Shown: piece by piece, positions 15,101 through 27,100 of the stretch
Layout of the letters: every line of letters begins with the position of its first letter
Position numbering within the stretch: the stretch's first letter is position 1
Assembly (NCBI GenBank): GCA_029582155.1
Contig: CM055901.1
Span: forward strand, 49,605,206 to 49,669,205
Length of the DNA stretch: 64,000 bases
Origin: Panopea generosa
Lineage: Eukaryota > Mollusca > Bivalvia > Adapedonta > Hiatellidae
Direction: 5' to 3'
Notes under the pieces: model-generated
Databases searched by the model: none
Told to the model about the DNA's origin: nothing
What the model saw: the letters and a program-made list of their open reading frames with translations, nothing else
Position numbers and translations under genes: made by a program

Positions 15101-18100
15101 TGTCAGAATTTCTTTCGGTGTCCTTTAAAAAACAACAACAGATTTTTGTTATACAACAGAATAAAGCTTAATTCTGAAGTAAACCTTTACAGCACTAGTC
15201 GGTATGCATATTTGTGTAAAGATGCAAATGAAAATTGTCAAGTATGCTCTTTGGAAATCAAGGGTAAACTTGTAAATAGTCCCAAAGAAACATGTGTATG
15301 TAAAAGCTTTGATTTCCATGTGTATTGGAATTTAACATACATGGAGCAGAGATTTTATTGTTCTCTTTTGATAAATGACCAACTGTTGGAACATAACAAT
15401 ACTTGAAAGTACAGTATTTATGAATTTTAAATAATATGCATTATAGAAATTATCTAAATTTATTATTTCAAAACTAGATTCTTACTTTTAGACTTGTAAC
15501 AAAATGCATGGTAATAATACCCCCTGATTTTAAAATGGTATTGTGCAGTGTTGAATGAGTACCACTTATTTAGTTGATATCAAAACAGCTAACCAAATTA
15601 ATGCTGTACTGTTTTGATCAACTGCTTCGATATATTTGACTTGCTTGAATAAATAGACAAAAAATTTACATAGTTTTTAGCTCTACTGGCCATCACATAT
15701 CTTCAGAAACATTGTTAGGTGAAGGAGGTTCAGATTTGTAAAAATGACTGGGTTCCACTGTCTTAATGGGTCAGGAGGGGCCCTAGAGGGTAAAAATTGG
15801 GAAATACTAAAATCTTCTTAAGAACAGGTATGTCAGATTTGGCATAAACTGAAACTTCACATGGGAATTTCTATTGCCCAGAAGACTATACAGAAGATTT
15901 TTTTTTATCTGAAATTCAAGATGGCCACCCTTACTAAAAATAGTCCAAAACTTCTCATGAACAGATTTTCAAAATGTTTATATAGTAATTATGACCAATT
16001 ATAGTTTTGTTAGATTTGTTCAAATGGTGCCCCTAGGGTTAAAAATGACCCTGCCCCGATGTTTCTATTGCATAAGAGAAATTCAAAAAGTGCTATGGCC
16101 ACTACGAGTCAGTAGAGCGTCTTCAGGCCCTCTTGTTTTCTGTTTGACACCAAGTGTTGAAGAAGTAGTACCAGTCATTCACACATTCTTTTACATACAT
16201 ACATGTAAATGTTTATCCAATTGTTTTATAGATGAAAGCTTTACAAGGGATCAAGATGTGTTTCCGTCTTCAAGAGATTCTGCAGGCAGATAGCAAAGAC
16301 AGCGTGATCCGCGGGCTGCGTAACCCTGATGATAACAGTCTCAGTCTCAATGCATTCCTTTACACAATTTTGCGTACCAACAGATCACATCGGCGAGCCA
16401 TTCTCACCACCCTACTAAATCTGTTGGATGATTCTGCAGTAAGTTTTGTGTACCAATATAAAGTAAAATCAAGAAATATATCATTAATTAGTTAATACAA
16501 AAAATAATTTTCATGATGAATAAGATTAGTTTAAACCATTTACCGAAAATAAAACGCTTTCTGATGACATAGTTGCTTAAAACAAATTTGATTTTATACA
16601 CAACCAATACAATAGGACTGTTGTTAATAGACTTGTTGGAAGAGGCAACTGTCTTGAATGTATTTTTGATAGGCTGTAGCGAATGCTGAAGAAATTAAAA
16701 TAGCAAATTTTTTTATTTTATTTTTTTAGAGAAACAAATATTTGAATATATGATGTATTTGTAAAACAATAGTTTTGAGTTCAAATCCCCGATCAGTCAG
16801 TCTTTGATGAGTGGTCATGAACTATGGCTATGAGGTTCCCACCTCAATATGTTTGGAAGTAGTCTTTAACTTGCAGAGATAAGGTGTCTTATAATTAAGC
16901 ATGAATTGAAAAAAACTTGTTTCGTTGTTGTTTTTTTAGTTTGTTTTTTTTTTACTTAAAAAAAACCCTGTAATGTTTTATTGACTTTCAGAGAGTGGGC
17001 CTGCCAGAACAACTGTATATAGTAGATAACCTTGCCTTCTTTGTGTACACAACTCAGGATGAGCCTTTGTTTATAATACATCATATTGACATCATTGTAT
17101 CTGTGTCCGGTTCCAACCTTCTCCAGTCTTTCAGAGAGGTAAGTCCGTACAGATGCTTTTCGAAGAATGATTTACATGTAGTTGCATTTAAGCTGAAAAA
17201 TTGATACTGAAAAATGATATCGATAAAAGACAAGTGATTAATCACTTTCTTACTTTACACATTTTCTGGAATACTTTTCAAGTGCTTGTGAACATTTATT
17301 GAGTTTTTTTATAAATCGCTTGTCATTCTTGGGTAGGTCACTTAAAATTTACAATTACACCAGGATGCGATTAACCTCTGCAATAGCTTTTGAGACTGCA
17401 TTGTCTTAATGGTTAAACTATCTTTTCAACTTTGTTGGTACCTGTAAAAGCTCACGTTTACCTTTAATAATATGTATGTAAATACTAGACCAACTTTATA
17501 CAGTAGCAGTAAATATCTATAAACTACAGTGCATCTTTAAGATTTTTTAAACTGACTTATACATGTAGGTTAATGCAATATTACTAAAAGGTATCAGATG
17601 TCAGCAGTAAAAAGGCCAGAAGGAGAACGGTTATGTGATGGTGTATTGTCCGTCCTATGTTATCGTCTATTCGCAGCACTTTCTTTGAAACCTTTATGTC
17701 AGTTATGCTCTATCTTCCATCAATGTTTCTCATATATGTGAGACTATATGCATTTTTTTTTTGTTCTTATTAAAATTCAGGATGGACACCATTACTAAAA
17801 ATGGTTATAGTATTAATAAAAATAGTTGTATTATTAATTACTAAACATAGTTCTGAATCACCAAACATATTTTCGAAAATATTTAATACCAAATATAAGT
17901 CTATCAGATTTTTATTTATGGTGTCCCTTGGGGCTCATCTAGGGGAAGCATGTGATGTTAATAAAGATTAATCAGTTTTATTTTTATGTGGAATTTTACA
18001 TAGTGATTTTATGTGAAAAAGAAAAATTCTCATAATGTCGTCCATTTGTGAAAAAATATGATTCAGTTTGAGATCTTGAGCATCAGCTCATCATAGCAAA

Positions 18101-21100
18101 TAATATTTGGTTTAACAAGGAGGACTGAATTTCCATAAGGGGCCAGATGGGATCCAAAAGGGTTGAAATGCAAGAATTTTCAAAAATCTCATTCAATCAA
18201 ATGTGTTCATAATTGATCAATTATCCCTATTGGTAGGGGTTTATAGTTTGTACATATAAAACTTCTGGGATATGTTAGAGCCCTGCAAAGGAACTTTCAG
18301 TTTTACTCTTCAAAAATAGAAATTTCTCATTTTCTTATCCATTTGGCAAAAAATATTTTATTTGAGATTTACCACATTGACTATATCAAATGTAATTATA
18401 ATGAAATTTCAATCAATAAGGGGGATTGAATTTTCATACTTGCAAGGAGGGCCCCAAATCGGTTAAGATTGAGATTTTTCATAAAAATCTTGTTCTTAAC
18501 AACCAGTCCTGTCAAATTTGTTCATATTTGATATAAATTATTCCTTTGGATATGAGTTACTTTTTTACAAGTCAAGGAGATAAGATATATCAGGGATTTG
18601 TTGTTTATGAAGGATTACTATGGAAAATAGAAATTCTCATTTTCTTATCCATATGAATACTGCTCAATCACTGTCAATACACTGGTAGTTGGAAGTAACG
18701 TTCGGGTGGTCATATTCTAGTACCCAAAATTAGATGTGCCTGCTGTTTACATATAGATATGTTCCACATTTTGGGTTTTCAGTGTATACAGACATATATA
18801 TGCATGTAATTAATAAACATTTCAGCCATATTTGCAGGATCCGCATGTTTTAGTTTGCTTAAATGATTTTTTAGCATGTTGCTTTTAGTATCTTTCTCAA
18901 AGAAACAAATGGACAGGTAGCAGTGACTTGTATGTTCCATTTGCTCTTAATGATGACATTATCTGTTATAGAAGTTAGCAAGTTGAGGGCTGAGGTAATC
19001 ATGTACATGTAGTATAATCTGTGGTTGAAGTCTAGAAAATCACAAACAGATACCAATGGAAGTTTAACTTATCTATTACAAGACTTATGATAATAATTTC
19101 ATTGAATCTTCAGCAACATGCATGTATTTAAATTAGGTCTCGTGGCACCAATTGGTTTACATACTGTCAGATTGTATGGCCATTTTTCGCTGCCATTTTT
19201 ACTGCATGTGTAATGAAATTATAGATACATATGGTATTAAAAAACTCCTTTTTGTCAGCAAAAGATGGAAGAATTTGCATCCTGTATACTGATGAATACA
19301 ATAATTAGAACCTTGGTCCGACTAAGCATTCATTAAAACAAAGAAACTGACTCACTTCCATGAAAGAAAGGAAATGAATGGAAGAGATTTAATTGTCACT
19401 TAATTGGCAAGTAGTTTGTATTGGTTGTATTGCTGGTTATATTTGACGTAAAATCAAAATATGTCTTAATACCACATTTATATGGAAGTTAAACATATAT
19501 TAAAACTATGTTTTAGTACAGAAGGAAATTCTATAGGGGTTTACCTTATCTTGTAAATAAATACATAGTCCTTGCATGCTCATATATATATATAACATAT
19601 TGATATGGTAAATGTTTTAGTGGTGCATGTTTATATGATAATTTATATACAACCTCAGTTCCTGTTTTTGTATGCTATTGTATGTGTTTGTTTATTTGTA
19701 GAAGCTGAACTATCGAGATGACAGAGCATCCAAAATGGTACTTTCTTTCATTATTTTTATTTGCTTATTAAGTAAGACAAATATCTCGTTATTCTAAACC
19801 TAAAATTTGAAATGAAATTGCTTTAGAATAATAACTTCACTTTAAGCTTTACTTACTTGGATAATCTTTAACTCCATTTACCTACTAGCTGTTTGTTCTG
19901 ATACATGGTAGCTGGTTTTTCCTTTAAACTAAATTCTGAATGCTTTACAGGCATTTGCAGTTTTGCTAGCAGTACTAATTGACACCCCCTTTAGATTACC
20001 AAGATGTAATCGAATTCATGTTTAATGTGGCACATGCCAGCCCGATTCCTCGAGTGTAGAACTTAAATGGCAATAGAGAATTGATGATTCAACTGGGCAT
20101 TTCTTCATTATGGTAGTGTTTAACAATTTTTTTTACACAAACTGATATTAAATGAAAAAATCAGCCTTTGATAATGGTCGACACCAGTTGGGAGGAAACA
20201 GTTTGAAATATGATGAGATGAGGAAAATAGTGATTGATTTGATGAAACTGTATTTCAGTTTCTGTACTCCTGGTCTGGTATTGAGTTTAATCACAAAAAG
20301 AAAGTAATTCCCTTTAAACTTCATATTTATAATACATGTAACTGTAACATTGTGTCATCACTGGCAATGTGTGTCAAGTTTGAAGTGGATAAAATAACTT
20401 AATAACTTAAATAATGTAGAATAAGAAGACTAGGAACACGCGGTCAAAGGTAGCGGTTCATTGTTGAGGACATTTTGTGCCTCTTCTTGATACATATTAA
20501 ACTGTTCATGTCTTTTTGTGTTTATTTTTGCTTGTGTCGTCATTGTTCTTGCTTTTTACATTTTTTTAACTATTTCTCAACACAGTTTGTTGTTCCTTTT
20601 CTTCTGTAGGTAAAGTTAATATTGTTAAGACACTTTTCCATTACTGTTGAACACTATTCGTGTAAAATGTGCTTTGCAGTTATGTGTGTTGTGTTATTTC
20701 ATGTTATACAATTTGTACATACTCCATTGACAACTTTTCCTCTTTTTTTTTTGTTTGTTTTTTGTTAACATAACTTATGAAGTTCTTACAACAAATTGTG
20801 TCAGTACTTGGTAGAACGTATCTGGCCATTGGCTTTCAGCATACTAATTTTATAATGACTAAATGATAAAATTGAATGTTTGCAACAAACAGATTTGCCT
20901 GAACAATGTTCCCAATACAACAATTGTTGATATTATTGTACAATAAAGAGTCTGCAGATAGTTTATCTTTATCATGATGGGGGAGTAAATCATTGATATC
21001 CATTATCTGAAAATTTGGCTTTTTCAACAACAAAAAAACATTATTGTACTTGCCCTAGCATTGGCATAACCTTTTTGACTGAATTTTTTTAGACGTGATC

Positions 21101-24100
21101 ATATCTTAGTAACCAGTGAAACTTTTGTAAGTGTTTACTACTACACTAAGACTTTTAAAACACAAACCTATAATTGAGCATGTCTGGGATGAGTTGGTTA
21201 GATGCATTAACGCACGTCAGCAACAACTGAGTAACATTAATGGGCTTTCCCACGCCTTGGGTCAGGAGTGGAACAACATTTATCAACACTGTATTGCATA
21301 TATTGTGCTTTCATCAAGAAGGATAAATGTTGCCTACATTGCTGTAAGTAGTAGTTACAGCTCTTACTAACTGCAAAGTTAAAACGTTAATTTGCAGGGA
21401 ATGGATAATATTTTCCAATAAAGTTCACACAATCTTTTGGACTTATATATATGTTTATTGCTGCCAAGTTTGATTAAAATTGGTAAATACAAAACTTATT
21501 TATTTTTATGAAATCTGACTTTTGCATTTTGAAAGTCCCACAGTGTAAAAGGGACTCAAAAGGGACCAACTAGGGTAACACAATTTCGTTTAAGCAGTAC
21601 TGTGACCCAATTTATGCAAGTATCGGGTTTTTAGGCATGCTCATTTATTCCAGTAACCACTACGCATACATCAATGAAACTTCATGTATGTTTTCATTAA
21701 CATATTAAACAGAACGCATAGTGCAAAGTGGGATAACTCCATTTTGATTTAAGGCTGAATTAGGTTCCTCATATACTGAGAAAATTTTGTGACAGTTTTT
21801 TAGGCATACTTATATCTCACTAACTTCTACATGCACAAATGAAACTTTATGTGAGAGTTCATTACCATAAAATTTTAGGCAGAGTTATAGCCACTTTCAT
21901 ACTTTGTGTTTAAATTGTTTGGGCATGCTCATATCTCTGTTACCAATACACATATACAGTGTATCAGTGAAACTTCATGTGTGTTTTCTCTAACTATGAG
22001 GAAGACCGCAGCGTGGTCTGGTGGTAGAGGATCCACCTCACATGCGGAAGACTGGGTTTGTTCCCCGACCGGGTCATACCAAAGACTTAAAAAATGGTAC
22101 TAGAAGCTTCCTCGCTTGACGCTCAGCATTTAGAGGAAAGTTCTAGGTCTGGTTAGCCCAGTGTCAGTATAATGTGCCTGGGTGGGGTATCATAGCATGT
22201 GTCTGCAGCATGATACTCCCAGTGTGACAGCACTCAGAATACTGTCTCAAGTAGACACCATCGTGATACGACTAAAAAATTGTTGAAAGCGACGCTAAAC
22301 ACCATACAACAATAACTATGAGGAGACTCAAGGGGCCAAGCGGGATAACTCCAGTTTGATTTTAGTCAGAATAATGGCTCCTTTATAAATATACTTTAAA
22401 ATTTTTGTCACCATCACCCATACATAGAAAGAACTTCATGTGCAAGTCCACTATTGTAAAGGGGAATCTGATTGAAAGATTTATTTTTGGGCAGGACATT
22501 ACATTACATCTTTGTAACCCTAATCCAAGTTACTTGTCTTATTGATGGTGTGTTTTTGGACTAAACATTACTTCCAGTTTATTTTCATTTGATTTGTTTT
22601 TTGAACTTACAATACAAATTATGTTTCAGGGCCTTTCTAATACTGGTGTGACAGAAAACGGTATATCAGACCGGAAAGGCTATTATGATGATGACGATGA
22701 TGACAAGAACACGCTGTTAGGTTTGTATATAAGAAGATTCTGTGTGTCTCAACTTATTAAAATTGACATTGAGAAGTATTTGAAGAAACCTTTTTACATA
22801 TGTTTAGGGCTATTCCATTTAAACATGCAACCTACCCATGGAAGGCACTTTGAAATTGAACCCTCCCCCTTTATATTTTTAATTCATTTTATCAGGCCCC
22901 CTATTTTGAAAAACCCTCCCACCTTAGAAGTTTATTATTTTGCCGTCCATGGGTAGGATGTATGTTTAAATGGAACAGCCCTTTACAAGATCCATGAATT
23001 TTATTTGAATTGAGTGGAATTTGTTTTAATTGCATTGGTGTCGTTAGTAATAAATACAATAGCAGAGTTTCAGAGTTTCTCTCCATAGCAGGTATTTCAA
23101 GACTTGCCTCACAACTACAAATGTCCTTACTTGAGATTTGAGCATTTAGATTGACACAAGTGATCAACATGTCATGATGATGTGTCACCTGCATTTACCT
23201 GTAGAAATACCCAGACCTTTACATCAAGGTCAAGGTTACACAAAGGTTAAGCTTACGGTACATTTTAATGTAAAAAACATGAAATTGCATGTCTAGTCCA
23301 TCACTCTTTGATACTCAAGGATACATTGCTACCTACTATAAAATATATTATTTTCACAGACCGTTTGTGGGGCATGTGACACTTACTAGCGACATTTCTT
23401 GTTTGTAACTGTATCAAGTATATATGTATATAAATTTTGCTTTCTATTTATTTCTATATAGATCGTTTACCTAGTGATATCTCCCCATTGAAGGAAATCA
23501 TCTTAATAGCACAAGGATGTATCCTACTTTTATACCTCAAACAACACTTAAAGGACATGTATGGTTTTACAGATAGGTAAGTGTCTGACACTAAAATATA
23601 TATCGGCCTCCAGCTTTTACCCTCTTTTTTATGTCTTTGATGTACATAATTGATTTTTAGTGTGTGTAGTAGAACTATGAAACATGGGTCAAAATTGATA
23701 TTTGTAATTGTTGGTCGAATTTTATACAAGTTATGTCCCATTTTCTACTTAATTTTCCTTTTAAAAAATGGTTTCTGATCATTAGGGAGGGAGGGCATTA
23801 GTGTTGACAGACACATTTTTAGTTTTAACTCTTTTTATTTCCTTATTCAACATTAATGTCCAACTCTCAACACTTCTCACATTGACTTTATGGCATTTAC
23901 AACAATAAACAAAAATCAGCTTACCAGTTGAATGAGGTTGTACATGAATATCTTCTCAGACATAATGATAATGCGCAGAAGTGTTTGAAGAATTTCCACC
24001 CTTTCAATATACTTTTTACACATACACATGAAGTTACTAAAGGTAACAGTGAGGTTATCAAACAATAGTGAAGTAATGCAATTGCTTGAAATCTTTGATC

Positions 24101-27100
24101 TCATTAAATTGTACACTTGCAAGGTGAGTTTACAAAACACCGTTTTCTTTTTTCAGTAAAATTCAGAATTACTCTCCAACTGAGGCAGCAAAGGTTTATG
24201 ATAAGCCATTATCTCGGAAAACTCTTGTCAAATTCAACCCTGAGTGTGTGCTGAATGTTTTACGCAGGAAAAATCAAGAAAATGAATATGACGAAGATGA
24301 TAGAGAAAAACTTGTTAATGAATACCAATCTGTAAGTACATTGGAGACGACATTATATTTAAATATTTGGTAGAAATAGTAAATAGTATCACAGACAAAG
24401 TGATCTTTGATGACTTCACGATCGGGGTGATCACTGAAATTGGTTGGGTTCATGTGTTTTAAAATGCATGAATTGCAATCATTATTGTATCTGTTTATCT
24501 TATGTTGGTTATACAGAGATTCGAAAAACATATTAAGATCATACATCATAGCTTACTGTACTCAAATTCAGTACTTTTATTACTCTAAATATAAATAGAT
24601 TTGGTTTAAATTTTAAAATTAAAGGAAACATTTGTCATTAGAAAAACTACTCTTGAAACTTTGACTGTTTCTTAACTAATAATCTACTTTCACCATATAT
24701 TTATCTGCATTTTGTTTAACTATACAGGGTTTTCTCGAACGCAAGTTTCCTGCGTCTCTGATTCAAGTTTCGACCGAGGATTTCTATTATAAACTTCATT
24801 GCATTCTGGAACCCGTTTCTGCAAAAAAGCTATTTTGTTCATTCCTTTCCTTCTCCTAATCAAAAGTTACAAAAAGCAAACATAGACAATATTTTTGGAT
24901 ATTCATCCAGTTTTATTGCAACAATTCTATTTAAATTGCAATGTTATTGTCAATTCTAGTTGTAATTTTCTACCAAAACATTTGCCCTATGCATGGACTG
25001 GATGAAGTGGAACATACACTATCATTTGTTTACCTCAACATCGTTATTGGTTATGTGACAAGAGAATCTGAGTGTCATTGAATTTTATGAAATAAAATGT
25101 TTTAATGCCATTTGCTTGTGCCTTTTTGATACTGTTCGATCTATCGTAAATTATTCTTACAATGACCAATCATTGGCATCATAAACATCAGTAAATTGGT
25201 ACTGCAAGTGTACTGAGTAATGTAATGTCGGTGGTATTCTCGATTTAGAATCTTTACAAATGAATCTGGTAAAACACACCAGCATGGTTCTGTGAATAAA
25301 AAACAAAGGAGTGGGACAAAATTACTGTTGTAATGGTGAAATACCTTGGGGAAAATTACATTTTGGGGTTTGAGTTTTAAAATAAGGAAATATAAATAAG
25401 AAATAACACAGTTTTGGGTATTTTTTAAAATTATGATCAAGGATGCCTTCTAAAAGAGATCGCATTTTTATGCATTAAACATATATTTTTATGTATGTTG
25501 AATGATCTTGGGCCTTGTAATTTTCCCAATTTTGTAAAAAATAAAAAAATAAAGCTTTTTTTTCCCAACCTCATTTCCAAGCAAAAACCCTGCTGGGTTG
25601 TGTTCATGAATAAAAGGATGGCATTAAAATACAAAGGTGCTGCAGATCAGCATGATGTCTTAATCGTGACCCCCAATATTGGTGTTGGGGACCTTTAAAA
25701 TATTATTGTAATGAAAAATTCTAGGGAAACCCCTGACTACATAGTTTTGTCTTAGCCATATTACTGTAATCTATGTGAATGGGCAAAGGCAAATATTTTG
25801 TGGAGTTGCCAATAAACTTTTTAAATTTGAATTGTCAGTAAAGTGTGTTTTATAACAAAATTTTATTTATCACACAAGTGATGTGGCATATTGATAGTTG
25901 AATATTATTGCATGTTAACAAAACCGCTCCTATGAATATTGTTTATGTAAACACACACTTTATTAATGTTTATATCAATTCAATTTCAATTCAATTTTAT
26001 CGGCAAACTTTCAGCAAATGGGACTGTTGCCATTTACAAAAATGTATATTATGTAAAAGCACACACATTTTATTTTTGAAGCAAAGAATGAAATATGTAA
26101 TTAGGTATTAATCTGGCAGATGGTATGCTTCATTTAGAAATTTGATAGTCGTGTATACCCCAAATCTCCCAAGCTGTAAAAGAGAATAGGATCAAAAAGT
26201 AATCATTTGTTTGAATATTGAGTTAAATTCTTGTAAACGATGATAAATTATTTATAGAAGATTTTGGAATTATTTCCAATGAGAAACATCGTAAATCCAA
26301 TGTAATTTTAATATAATTAAAATATTGAATTGAAAAGTGAAAATATTTCATGAAATTGCTGACTATAAAAAGATATCACTTTTAACTTATGGATGTTCAT
26401 GAAAATTCATTGACGTATATTTTAATTTTATCATGTATTATAAACCAAACTTTGCTTTATAATACATTTTTCAATGCAATGTCCATTTTCTCACCAGTTC
26501 AAAGATCTCATGTTAAGTGTCGACCCTCCGGATGAGGATGACAGTGATGACAACACTAAACAGCCAACAGGGCGCCAATCACCGGTAACCACCTATGCCA
26601 TAAAACGTGTGGAAGGAGCTGGTGGGGATGCAGGGACCACGAATCACGTAGGGGGTGATGAGACTAAAAATGGAGAGGATGTAGTAGTCATAGATGAGGA
26701 GGGCGAAGAGGACCCTGTCAATCATGAAAAGGAATCTCCCTCTAATATATCAGTAAGTTTACTTGTGTTATATAATATAATAGACTTGACTTTGAAATAG
26801 ATTATCGAAATAAAGTAATCCCTACATTTTCATCCCTACTCGCCTCCTTTTTTTTTTTACCCTTTTTAACATATTTTATTCGCAAAATAAAATAGCCAAC
26901 ACATCATGAACATTGGCACATTTTAAACCTTTCAATGGTTTTCTTTCATTTCATACTTGTACTACACTTCAATTTAGATAACTGAAAAATAACAAATAAA
27001 ATTGGAGGAAAATCTAGGAATTAACTATGGCCTTATCAACAATGATGTTATTGAAGTAATGTTTTCAGTTACATTGCAATATAATTATAATGAACAATTG

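Larger units (their letters stand above)
21090..22480 (+). repeat. Tandem repeat with GCATGCTCATATCT units, 120-166 bp
   Basis: NIPBL intron 23. Units start with variants of GCATGCTCATATCTC-GTAACC and contain GTGAAACTTCATGTGTG and GGGATAACTCCA-TTTGATTT, near 21636, 21802 and 21923 and after 22320; a partial unit lies at 21095-21130. A Tc1-like relic and a SINE are embedded in it. Confidence 0.65.

Noticed and set aside
15991-16293. 100-codon frame overlapping NIPBL exon 20
   Set aside because: Lies in a repeat and runs into exon 20 in a different frame from NIPBL.
22003-22090. True tRNA gene
   Set aside because: A- and B-box-like sequences are present but the cloverleaf is broken and a SINE body, tail and target duplication follow.
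26474-26800. Frame starting upstream of NIPBL exon 27 as a separate small gene
   Set aside because: The coding signal begins at the acceptor (26498) and ends at the donor (26752); the rest is intron read-through.
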